From Calditrichia bacterium (GTDB taxonomy: Bacteria; Calditrichota; Calditrichia; RBG-13-44-9; J075), in the NCBI GenBank assembly GCA_020635015.1, contig JACKAP010000013.1, positions 1 through 64,000 of the forward strand: a DNA stretch of 64,000 nucleotides, given 5' to 3'. This document shows, piece by piece, positions 17,619-24,684 of the stretch (positions within the stretch are counted from its first letter, which is position 1; every line of letters begins with the position of its first letter). The position numbers were made by a program, and so were the translations under genes. The notes under the pieces are model-generated. The model was not told where the DNA came from, ran no database searches, and worked only from the letters and a program-made list of their open reading frames with translations.

Positions 17619-18404
17619 ATGGGGTTTGCCGGAATTTATTTGAGCGCCGGGCTGGTGATATTGCTGCTGATGGTGCTGCTCTGGCTGCTCAGTTTGCGGC
17701 TGCGGGATGCCAGCATCGTAGACATCTTTTGGGGAAGCGGGTTTGTGGTCTGCGTCTGGCTCTATTTTGCGGCCGCCCCCGGCGGTCTGCCGCAGCGCCA
17801 GTGGCTGATCGTACTGCTGGTGACGCTGTGGGGGCTGCGGCTTTCCTTGCATATCTTCCGGCGCAATCACGGGAAGGAAGAGGATTACCGTTATCAAAAG
17901 TGGCGTGAGGAGAACGGCGCGGCCTGGTGGTGGCGGAGTTTTTTGAAAGTGTTTCTGCTGCAGGGCATGTTGATGTGGATCATCTCGGTGCCTTTGCTAG
18001 CGGGACAAATGGCCGCGCCGGCAATAAACTGGCTGGACGCAGCCGGGGCGGTGCTTTGGTTATTCGGATTTTATTTTGAAGCGGCCGGCGACTGGCAGTT
18101 GATGCGCTTCAAGGCCGATCCCGCCAACCGGGGCAAGCTGTTTACCGGCGGGGTATGGCGCTATACCCGCCATCCCAACTATTTCGGGGATGCCGCCCAG
18201 TGGTGGGGATTTTACTTGTTTGCCGCCGCCGCGGGGGAATATTGGACCGTCTACAGCCCGCTGCTGATGACCTTCCTGCTGCTGCGGGTCTCGGGGGTTG
18301 CCATGCTGGAGCGGAGTCTGCAGGATAACAAGCCGGGCTACCGGGATTATATGGCGCGTACCAACGCTTTTTTTCCCTGGTTTCCCCGGAAAAATTTGCC
18401 ATGA
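17619..18404 (+). CDS. DUF1295 membrane protein (steroid 5-alpha-reductase-like)
   Basis: The protein has 262 residues. The start at 17619 has GGAGACGAG just upstream; earlier in-frame starts lie inside the MITE-like element and are unlikely. Six or so membrane segments (GIYLSAGLVILLLMVLLWLL first) surround the loops DIFWGSGFVVCVW, WGLRLSLHIFRRNHGKEEDYRYQ and the signature GGVWRYTRHPNYFGD shared with isoprenylcysteine methyltransferases and 5-alpha reductases. It may reduce or modify a lipid. Its stop overlaps the next start by 4 bases (ATGA). DUF1295 and DUF2878 genes are often neighbours in clusters with cyclopropane-fatty-acid-synthase-like enzymes; only these two remain here. Confidence 0.9.
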   Translation: MGFAGIYLSAGLVILLLMVLLWLLSLRLRDASIVDIFWGSGFVVCVWLYFAAAPGGLPQRQWLIVLLVTLWGLRLSLHIFRRNHGKEEDYRYQKWREENGAAWWWRSFLKVFLLQGMLMWIISVPLLAGQMAAPAINWLDAAGAVLWLFGFYFEAAGDWQLMRFKADPANRGKLFTGGVWRYTRHPNYFGDAAQWWGFYLFAAAAGEYWTVYSPLLMTFLLLRVSGVAMLERSLQDNKPGYRDYMARTNAFFPWFPRKNLP

Positions 18405-18829
18405 ACAAAACTTTCTTTAACATCACCGGCATGCAGATCGGCTGGTTTGCCTGCGCCCTGGGCGCGGCGGACGGTTATCCCTGGGCGGGGCCGGTGGTGG
18501 TAGCGCTGTATCTTACCCTCTTTCTCTTTCAATCTTCCGTTCCGCGGCAGGATGTGCGATTTATGCTGCTGGCCGCCCTGTCCGGCGCGATCATCGACGG
18601 CCTGCTGCGCGGCAGCGGGTTCATTAGTTATCAAAGCGCCGTGCCGGCAATCGACTGGCTCGCGCCGGTATGGATCATCGCGATGTGGATGCTGTTTGCC
18701 ACCACCTTCAACGCCTCGCTGCGCTGGCTGCGGGAGCGCCCGCTCAGCGCCTTGCTGCTGGGGCTGCTCTTCATCCAGCATCCAGCATCCAGCATCCAAA
18801 TCAAAAAAAACGGCCGGTTAGGGGCATAA
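18401..18829 (+). CDS. DUF2878-like membrane protein, shortened at the C-terminus
   Basis: The protein has 142 residues and starts by 4-base overlap with the DUF1295 gene. The N-terminal part is DUF2878-like: FNITGMQIGWFACALGA, a middle GAIIDGLLRGSGFISYQ, and IDWLAPVWIIAMWMLFATTFN. DUF2878 proteins are usually longer and end with a last membrane segment carrying a Gly-Pro-Tyr-rich motif. Here the frame runs from LLLGLLF straight into a CATCCAGCATCC repeat (IQHPASSIQ) and then into the terminator hairpin of the convergent gene, so the natural C-terminus appears lost. It may be a decaying gene. Confidence 0.7.
   Translation: MNKTFFNITGMQIGWFACALGAADGYPWAGPVVVALYLTLFLFQSSVPRQDVRFMLLAALSGAIIDGLLRGSGFISYQSAVPAIDWLAPVWIIAMWMLFATTFNASLRWLRERPLSALLLGLLFIQHPASSIQIKKNGRLGA
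18776..18799. repeat. Tandem CATCCAG repeat inside the DUF2878 3' end
   Basis: Three to four units of CATCCAG (CAGCATCCAGCATCC...) encode the aberrant last residues of the shortened DUF2878 protein. The same wording (GCTGGATGCTGG) recurs near 33851 and 47640. Confidence 0.65.
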
Positions 18830-18837
18830 CCGGCCGT
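18803..18837 (-). terminator. Rho-independent terminator for the minus-strand gene at 19114
   Basis: A perfect 11-bp GC-rich stem (ACGGCCGGTTA at 18810-18820, complement at 18827-18837, 6-base loop) is followed on the minus strand by eight T residues (18803-18810). It therefore terminates leftward transcription from the TPR/ligand-binding gene. The plus-strand DUF2878 frame ends inside the hairpin. Confidence 0.88.
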
Positions 18838-19113
18838 CGAGGGGCGCCTATCAAAATGTCAATAGGCATTGTAGAGGTTGGAGGGGTTTTATGTTAGGGC
18901 CATGTTTAATTTTGCTTTTTGTTAACTTTTTGACGCTTTGACTTAAGCGTTTTGAGCGTTTTTTCAAAAGAAAGATACATCCCAATTTTCGATTTGTCAA
19001 GTAAAAAATCGAAAAAATCGCTCAAATCGCCCAATTTCATTCCGGCAACAACGTGCGCCCGGGCAGCAGGGGCATGACGCCGGTTCCGAACCGGCGCATT
19101 CGTCAAAAGATGT

Positions 19114-21003
19114 TTATTTATTCAGCCGGATGATCTGCCCAAGATTCAGCTTCAGCACCGTCAGCATGCTGTTGACCCGCGGTGCATCGGCAGAGAACTT
19201 GATGTCGGTTAAGATCCCTTCGTAAAGGCTGTTTCGCGCCATGTTGTCGCGCAACTGAGGTGGGGAGATGCCCGGGCTGTAGTTGGATAGGATCCACTTC
19301 ATGATGTCATAGCCCAGCAGGTGAAACTGCTCCGGGGTGGTCTGCAGTTCATTACGGAAGCGGTTCATGAACACCTTATAGTTGGGCGATTCCGGATCGA
19401 AATAGCCGGCAGTGACGTAGATCAGGCCTTCCAGGTGAGTGCGGTATTTGCGCAGCAGGTTGGGGTCGTTCCACCCTTCGTTGCCCAGCAGGGTGGTGCG
19501 GATATTGTTGAAGGCCAGCTGGGTGGCAAAATATTGAATGAACTCGTTGGAGCGAATCACGATCAGCAGGCCGTCGATGCCGGTTGCCGGCACATCGGTG
19601 GAGTCGACGCTGACCCCCACCCGGCGCGGTTCGAACAGATTGTGCAGGTAGCTGCGGTATCCGCTCTTGATCCGGCCTTCCGAGACGGTGGAGTCCGCCC
19701 CCAGCACCGAATCGCGATACGCCAGATAGAGCCCCTCGCGCCAGATCGCCCGGAATTGGCGGGTAAAATCCTGGGCAGTTTCATAATACCACTGCACCGT
19801 GGCCACTTTGCTGCCATTGGCCTGAGCGGTTTCGATAAAGCTTTGCACTAAATTCTGACCATATTCGTTAACTGGCGCCAGCACCGCCAGGTTCTTGAGC
19901 TTCAGGTCGCCTGCGGCATACTGGCCTAAAAAATGCCCCTTGGTGCGGGTGTCGGGATTGATCTGAAACGTGTACGGGCTTAACTCGGTCAACCCGTGTT
20001 GCGAGCTCAGGGGCACCACGTAGGGCTGATCTTCGTAACGCGAGAAAAGGGCGATACCGGCATTCTGGTCCGGGTTGATCGGCCCTACCAGGCAAAGCGG
20101 GCGGCTATTGGCGGTCTCCTCCGCCACCACCGAAAGCGCGCTGGCGACCGTCGCCTCCACTTCCCGGGTGTTGAGGCGGATGGGATTGTCGGCGCTGCGC
20201 CGCTGGTATTCCCGCAGCGCGTATTCCATACCCAACTGAATCGCATCGGATGCTTCCCGGGTTTCGCCTTCCGCCGGTTTTAGATAGAGGATGCTATTAC
20301 CGCCGGCGCTGCTGCCGGTAGTGGTCGTAACATTGCCGGTGCCGGTGCTGCTGACGGGATCGCTGCCCAACAGGCGCCGGGCCTCATCGGCAAAAATATG
20401 ATCGGGTTGTTCCCGCAGCAGCGCCTGGAGCAGCGCTTTACCCTCCGCGTCGCGGTTTTTCTCAATCATCTTCCGTGCCAGCACCAGTTTGATGGTTCCG
20501 TTGACCTGCGGATCGCTATGGCGCATTTGCAGCGCCTGTACTTCCTGCTCGCTAAGATAATTATCCATGGTGCGGTAGAGATATTCGCTGCTGGTCTGCT
20601 TGAGGCGGGGATCGCGGCTGTTTTGAATTACCCAAATCCATTCCTCTACCGCTTCGTTGTATTTGCGGAGGCGGTAGAGGGTATTGCCCAGCAGATGGTG
20701 CATGTCGTCAATGTAGGAACTTTCCGGATGCCGGGTAAAGAAATACTTGCACACCACTTCGGCATTGGCATAGTTGCTCAGTTTATAATAAGACTTGGCC
20801 AGCATCAGGCGGATCCCGGTAATCAGCGCGCCGTTGGGATATTTCTGCAGCAGTTCCAGGAAGCTTTGCTGGGCCGATTCATAATTGCCACTCTTATAAG
20901 CTGCCACACCGGCATCGAACAGCCTTTGCTCGGCTTGCTCCTGGGAAAAAACCGGCCATAACAGCACTGCCAGCCAGAGGAAGGGAATCAGTCGTTTCAA
21001 CAT
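19114..21003 (-). CDS. TPR plus periplasmic ligand-binding domain protein (LpoA/LivJ-like)
   Basis: The protein has 629 residues. The start at 21003 (MLKRLIPFLWLAVLLWPVFSQ) has AAGGAGA 3-4 bases upstream and a clear signal peptide; a start 22 codons earlier is less likely. Residues 25-200 are TPR repeats (AGVAAYKSGNYESAQQSFLE, AKSYYKLSNYANAEVVCKYF). A Thr/Ser/Gly linker (SSTGTGNVTTTTG) leads to a type 1 periplasmic-binding fold (about 235-610: LCLVGPINPDQNAGIALFS, LGQYAAGDLKLKNLAVLAP, TTLLGNEGWNDPNLL, FHLLGYDIMKW). The layout resembles penicillin-binding-protein activators (LpoA) and branched-chain amino acid receptors. Regulation of wall synthesis or ligand sensing is plausible. Confidence 0.85.
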   Translation of the reverse strand: MLKRLIPFLWLAVLLWPVFSQEQAEQRLFDAGVAAYKSGNYESAQQSFLELLQKYPNGALITGIRLMLAKSYYKLSNYANAEVVCKYFFTRHPESSYIDDMHHLLGNTLYRLRKYNEAVEEWIWVIQNSRDPRLKQTSSEYLYRTMDNYLSEQEVQALQMRHSDPQVNGTIKLVLARKMIEKNRDAEGKALLQALLREQPDHIFADEARRLLGSDPVSSTGTGNVTTTTGSSAGGNSILYLKPAEGETREASDAIQLGMEYALREYQRRSADNPIRLNTREVEATVASALSVVAEETANSRPLCLVGPINPDQNAGIALFSRYEDQPYVVPLSSQHGLTELSPYTFQINPDTRTKGHFLGQYAAGDLKLKNLAVLAPVNEYGQNLVQSFIETAQANGSKVATVQWYYETAQDFTRQFRAIWREGLYLAYRDSVLGADSTVSEGRIKSGYRSYLHNLFEPRRVGVSVDSTDVPATGIDGLLIVIRSNEFIQYFATQLAFNNIRTTLLGNEGWNDPNLLRKYRTHLEGLIYVTAGYFDPESPNYKVFMNRFRNELQTTPEQFHLLGYDIMKWILSNYSPGISPPQLRDNMARNSLYEGILTDIKFSADAPRVNSMLTVLKLNLGQIIRLNK

Positions 21004-21227
21004 TGTCTCCTTGATACATTTGCTTGGATGACTTACCTTGCGCACCAATACGGCACTGAAAATATTCAAACTGATGCGAAAATGCCTCCAGATGATACGG
21101 AATCTATCCTGGAAATGGAAGCACTTTTTACCCGGAACGCGGCCGCCGCTGATAACGATCGGAGATCAAAACGCCCGGAGAGATCAAAAATATAATTCTT
21201 TCAGCGAATAATGTCAATTTATGTTTG

Positions 21228-21312
21228 AATGACCGGGTGGCGGGAGGGATGGGTGAAAGGTTTGCGCACTCTCAAGTTCCCTGCTTCCCATCCCTCCCGC
21301 CACCCGGTCATT
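21228..21312. repeat. Perfect 26-bp inverted repeat
   Basis: The arms 21228-21253 (AATGACCGGGTGGCGGGAGG + GATGGG) and 21287-21312 are exact complements with a 33-base loop. It lies in the 599-base gap 21004-21602, which otherwise holds one arm of the ATGGGTGA family and the Moco riboswitch. Its purine-rich arm resembles that at 14774. Confidence 0.85.
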
Positions 21313-21415
21313 TCATTGTGATAAAAAATTGATGAACTCGCTTGATTCGCATCGATTATTCTTTCTATATTAGACCTTGGTTTTGAATATGGGCAGATGC
21401 GTGTATGAGATCGAG

Positions 21416-21448
21416 GTCTGTTTTTCCCCATTCACCCATCCACCCATA
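21416..21448. repeat. Single arm of the ATGGGTGA minisatellite family
   Basis: TCTGTTTTTCCCCATTCACC followed by CATCCACCCAT is the complement of the conserved GGATGGGTGAATGGGGAAAA core seen at 23.9, 36.7 and 51.7 kb. Confidence 0.65.
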
Positions 21449-21478
21449 AACCAAAGTTTTTCAGTACGGAAATAACTT

Positions 21479-21599
21479 TACTCCGAGCCGATGCATCTAA
21501 GTTCTGACGGATATGATGCCCGGCCGCTGGCGAACGCCACCCCACTGTGGGCAGGGTAAGCCCGGAAACAGGCTTGCCTTCCGAATTTGAAAAGGAGTA
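21479..21599 (+). promoter_or_regulatory. Molybdenum-cofactor (Moco) riboswitch
   Basis: The leader of moaA begins TACTCCGAGCCG and ends GGCTTGCCTTCCG ... GAAAAGGAGTA, which are the conserved ends of the Moco RNA motif. ACTCC at 21480-21484 pairs with GGAGT at 21594-21598 to close the first stem. Internal hairpins (GGCCGCTGGCGAACGCC, CCCACTGTGGG, AAGCCCGGAAACAGGCTT) fill the middle. The GGAG strand of the closing stem is also the moaA ribosome site, five bases before the ATG. Cofactor binding would thus hide it and shut off translation. Confidence 0.85.
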
Positions 21600-21602
21600 G
21601 CC

Positions 21603-22655
21603 ATGTCCCATATCAATACTGCCGCCACCGCGGCGCCGCTTTCCTCCCCGCTTCCCGACTCCCGGATGCTGATCGACCGCTTTGGCCGGCGGATTAATTA
21701 CGTGCGCCTGGCGGTCACCGACCGCTGTAATCTTCGCTGCGCTTACTGCATGCCGGAAAAGGGCATGCGTTTTCTGCCGAACGACCAGTTGCTCTCCTTC
21801 TCGGAGATGGAACGTTTGATGGGCATTCTTGCCTCCCTGGGGGTCGATAAGGTGCGCATCACCGGGGGCGAACCGTTTGTGCGCCCGGGCATCATGGACT
21901 TTCTGCGCCGCCTGCGCCAGATGGAGGGCATCCGGCAGATCAGCATCACCACCAACGGGGTGCTGACCGGACAATATCTGGCGGAGCTGAAAGATCTGGG
22001 CATCGCCGGGATCAATCTCAGTCTGGACTCCCTCGAGCGTGAGCGTTTTTTGCGCATCACCCGCCGTGATGCTTTTGACGAGGTGATGGCCTGCTTCCAC
22101 CGCGCGCTGGATGATGAGATCCCGCTGAAGATCAATATGGTGCTGATGGGAGACCTGAACAGTGCCGACATTATTCCCATGGCCCGGCTGAGTAAAGCCT
22201 ACCCGGTAGAAGTGCGCTTTATCGAAGAGATGCCGTTCAACGGCACCGATCAGGGTAAATCGCGTTTAAACTGGGACTACCGGCGTATCATCCGCACCCT
22301 GGAGGAGGCCTTCCCGGGCATGCAGCCCCGGGAGGATGCGCCGACCTCGACTTCGCAGAACTTCACTATTCCCGGCCATCGCGGCACGGTGGGGGTAATT
22401 GCCGGATTCAGCCGCACCTTCTGCGGCACTTGCAACCGCATCCGCATTACCTCCCGGGGCACCCTCAAGACCTGCCTCTACGGAAAGGGCGAGCTGGATG
22501 TAAAGGCGTTGCTGCGCAGCAGAGCGGATGATTCGGCAATCGAAAACGCCTTCCGCCTGCAGGTGCGCCGCCGTTTCAAGGACGGCTGGGAAGCAGAGCA
22601 GGATGCCCGGGATGGAACGGGGGTGAGCGAGTCGATGTCGGTGATCGGGGGGTGA
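21603..22655 (+). CDS. moaA: GTP 3',8-cyclase MoaA
   Basis: This 350-residue radical-SAM enzyme performs the first step of molybdopterin synthesis, converting GTP to 3',8-cyclo-GTP. The N-terminal cluster motif CNLRCAYC (about 43-50) binds the SAM iron-sulfur cluster. RITGGEP and SITTNGVLT are radical-SAM signatures. The second cluster motif FCGTCNRIRITSRGTLKTCL lies near 280-300. The chain ends in Gly-Gly (SVIGG), needed for activity in known MoaA. Expression is controlled by the Moco riboswitch just upstream; the moaC-mogA fusion follows after a repeat-filled gap. Confidence 0.97.
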   Translation: MSHINTAATAAPLSSPLPDSRMLIDRFGRRINYVRLAVTDRCNLRCAYCMPEKGMRFLPNDQLLSFSEMERLMGILASLGVDKVRITGGEPFVRPGIMDFLRRLRQMEGIRQISITTNGVLTGQYLAELKDLGIAGINLSLDSLERERFLRITRRDAFDEVMACFHRALDDEIPLKINMVLMGDLNSADIIPMARLSKAYPVEVRFIEEMPFNGTDQGKSRLNWDYRRIIRTLEEAFPGMQPREDAPTSTSQNFTIPGHRGTVGVIAGFSRTFCGTCNRIRITSRGTLKTCLYGKGELDVKALLRSRADDSAIENAFRLQVRRRFKDGWEAEQDARDGTGVSESMSVIGG

Positions 22656-22818
22656 TGTTTGTTCGCTTCGCTCACGATGTTTGCTCGCTGTCGCTCACGA
22701 TGTTTGTTCGCTTCGCTCACGATGTTTGCTCGCTGTCGCTCACGATGTTTGTTCGCTTCGCTCACGATGTTTGCTCGCTGTCGCTCGCGATGTTTGTTCG
22801 CTTCGCTCACGATATTTG
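22654..22818. repeat. Tandem array of alternating 22/23-base units
   Basis: Units GATGTTTGTTCGCTTCGCTC and GATGTTTGCTCGCTGTCGCTC (each plus AC) alternate for about seven copies, starting at the moaA stop codon. Each unit contains a small palindrome (GTTCGCTTCGCTCAC-like), so the transcript would fold into serial hairpins. There are no unique spacers, so it is not a CRISPR. Confidence 0.85.
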
Positions 22819-22841
22819 CCCTGTGGGCGTGAGAGGGTTGT

Positions 22842-22963
22842 GCTGTCATTGCGAGGAGCGGAGCGACAAAGCAATCTCATGCATGGAGCTTCCAACGGTC
22901 GCTGGCTTGCACACACTCGTAACAACCAACAACCAACAACCAACAACCAACAACCAACATCAG
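22842..22963. repeat. TGTCATTGCGAG arm plus CAACAAC tandem
   Basis: TGTCATTGCGAGGAGCGGAG with GCAATCTCATGC matches one arm of the element at 1446. About six 7-base units CAACAAC/ACCAACA follow at 22921-22962. The 340-base gap 22656-22995 between moaA and the moaC-mogA fusion is entirely such repeats. Confidence 0.7.
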
Positions 22964-22995
22964 AAACTTTGAAAATAAAACAATCTGGAGACAAC

Positions 22996-23904
22996 ATGAT
23001 CGACGTCAGTCCTAAATTCAATACCTTACGTTACGCCATGGCGAAAGGCACGCTGGTGGCGCGGGCGGAGACGATCGACCGGGTGATCGATCGCACGGTA
23101 CCCAAGGGAGATGTGTTGGAGGTGGCGCGGGCCGCCGGGATCAATGCCGCCAAGCGCTGCGCCGATTGGATGGTGTTCTGCCATAACCTGCCCCTGGACT
23201 GGATCGACCTGAAGTTCGAGTTTGAAGAGGACCGCATCAAGGTATTTGCGGAAGCGAAGGCGATCTGGAAAACCGGGGTGGAAATGGAAGCGCTGGCGGC
23301 GGTGACCGGGGCGCTGCTTAATATGTATGACATGCTCAAACCTCTGGATGAGGATCTCAGCATCGGCCAGATCAAGCTGGTGAAGAAAAAAGGGGGTAAG
23401 AGCGATTTCCGCGACGGCTTTGCCGAATCGCTGAAAACGGCGGTGCTGGTGATCTCGGATTCAACCTTCGCCGGAGAGCGGGAAGACAAATCGGGTAAGA
23501 TCATCCAAAAATTTCTTGAGGATCAGCCGGTGGAAGTCGCTTTCTACGAGGTGCTGCCCGACGAGCAGGAGCAGATCAGCGCCCGCCTGAGCGAACTGGC
23601 CGACCGCGAGCAGGTCGATTTGATCTTTACCACCGGGGGCACCGGCCCCGGCCCCCGCGACGTGACCCCGGAAGCCACCCGCCGGGTGATCGAGAAGGAA
23701 TTTCCCGGCATTGCGGAGGCGATCCGCCGCCACGGCAAGGAGCGCACCCCCTACGCGATGCTGTCCCGGGAACTGAGCGGCACCCGCGGCCAGTGCCTGA
23801 TCATCAATCTGCCGGGCAGTTCCAAGGGGGCGCTGGAAAGCATGCAGGCGTTGTTCCCGGGACTCCTGCACATCTTCCCGATGATGCGCGGGGGCGGGCA
23901 TTGA
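22996..23904 (+). CDS. Bifunctional MoaC-MogA molybdenum cofactor protein
   Basis: The protein has 303 residues and starts at the ATG with GGAGACAAC immediately upstream. The first half (about 1-145) is cyclic pyranopterin monophosphate synthase: MAKGTLVARAETIDRVIDR, FCHNLPLDWIDL, GVEMEALAAVTGALLNMYDM and DLSIGQIKLVKKKGGKS. The second half (150-303) is a MogA/MoaB-type molybdopterin adenylyltransferase: AVLVISDSTFAGEREDKSG, IFTTGGTGPGPRDVTPEATR, AMLSRELSGTRG and INLPGSSKGA. Such MoaC-MoaB/MogA fusions are known in Bacteroidota and relatives. It completes two more pathway steps after MoaA and is presumably in the riboswitch-controlled unit. Confidence 0.95.
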   Translation: MIDVSPKFNTLRYAMAKGTLVARAETIDRVIDRTVPKGDVLEVARAAGINAAKRCADWMVFCHNLPLDWIDLKFEFEEDRIKVFAEAKAIWKTGVEMEALAAVTGALLNMYDMLKPLDEDLSIGQIKLVKKKGGKSDFRDGFAESLKTAVLVISDSTFAGEREDKSGKIIQKFLEDQPVEVAFYEVLPDEQEQISARLSELADREQVDLIFTTGGTGPGPRDVTPEATRRVIEKEFPGIAEAIRRHGKERTPYAMLSRELSGTRGQCLIINLPGSSKGALESMQALFPGLLHIFPMMRGGGH

Positions 23905-24025
23905 GAATGGGTGGATGGGTGGATGGGTGAATGGGGTAATGGGGAAAAACGGAGGTAGGGCCGCGACCCTACCCTACGTGCCGACACCCATTCACCCATC
24001 CGCCCATCCCCCCATTCACCCATCC
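23905..24025. repeat. Inverted minisatellite, ATGGGTGGATGGG family
   Basis: GGGTGGATGGGTGGATGGG units on the left face CACCCATCCGCCCATCCCC units on the right. The spacer starts with the family core GGGGAAAAACGGA and contains GGTAGGGCCGCGACCCTACC. It separates the convergent moaC-mogA and response-regulator genes. Confidence 0.8.
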
Positions 24026-24684
24026 ACAAAATCCTTATTCTCCAACGCAAATTGAAGCAATTTATTGTAGCCGTTGAGGTTGAGTTTGTGGCAGATACTG
24101 TTGCGGTGATTCTGAACCGTGCGGATGCTCAGGCACAGCTCATCGGCAATTTCCCGGCTGGTCTTGTTGGCGGCGATCAGCTTTAACACCCGCCGTTCCG
24201 CCGGACTCAACTGCTCCAGGGCGGGGTAGCGCTGCAGAAACTGCTGCTGCTGCTCCCGGCGCTCAACCAGGTAGCCGGAGATCTCCGGGGAGATAAAATA
24301 CTCTCCCCGGGAGACGGCATGCAGGCACTTGAGCAGATCGGTGATGGTATTGTCCTTCAGCAGATAGCCCCGTACCCCCAGCTTCATCGCTTCGTCGAAA
24401 TACGCTTCGTCGTTATACATGGTCAGAATGATGAACTTGACCGGCAACCGGGCTGCCCGCGCCGCCCGGAGGATGTCCAGGCCGTTCATCGAGGGCAGGC
24501 CGATATCCAGCAGGGCAATTTCCGGGCGGATCTCCAGCAAGCGGCGCAGCGCTTCCTCCCCGTCCCCCGCCTGGGCAATCACCCGGAAACGTTCGTCGCG
24601 CTCGATGATGTTGATCAATCCCTGCCGCACAATGGGATGGTCATCGGCGATGAAGATATCGATTTGGGCCGGATCGTTGCTCAT
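24016..24684 (-). CDS. NarL/FixJ-family response regulator
   Basis: The protein has 223 residues from the ATG at 24684, which overlaps the kinase stop by 4 bases and has GGAG 7 bases upstream; an ATG at 24696 is possible. The receiver domain (about 8-125) has the acidic pair in FIADDHP, phosphoacceptor Asp in IALLDIGLPSMNG, Thr in IILTMYND and Lys in GYLLKDN. The C-terminal LuxR-type helix-turn-helix (about 158-215) has LSPAERRVLKLIAANKTSRE and IADELCLSIRTVQNHRNSI. It is translationally coupled to the sensor kinase next to it and should be its partner; target genes are unknown. Confidence 0.95.
   Translation of the reverse strand: MSNDPAQIDIFIADDHPIVRQGLINIIERDERFRVIAQAGDGEEALRRLLEIRPEIALLDIGLPSMNGLDILRAARAARLPVKFIILTMYNDEAYFDEAMKLGVRGYLLKDNTITDLLKCLHAVSRGEYFISPEISGYLVERREQQQQFLQRYPALEQLSPAERRVLKLIAANKTSREIADELCLSIRTVQNHRNSICHKLNLNGYNKLLQFALENKDFVDG

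Noticed and set aside
18906..19106. 66-codon minus-strand frame after the TPR/ligand-binding gene
   Set aside because: It lies in AT-rich 3' DNA between a gene and its terminator, without ribosome site or known domain.
22654..22818. CRISPR array
   Set aside because: The repeats are contiguous 22/23-base units with no unique spacers, and no cas gene is present.
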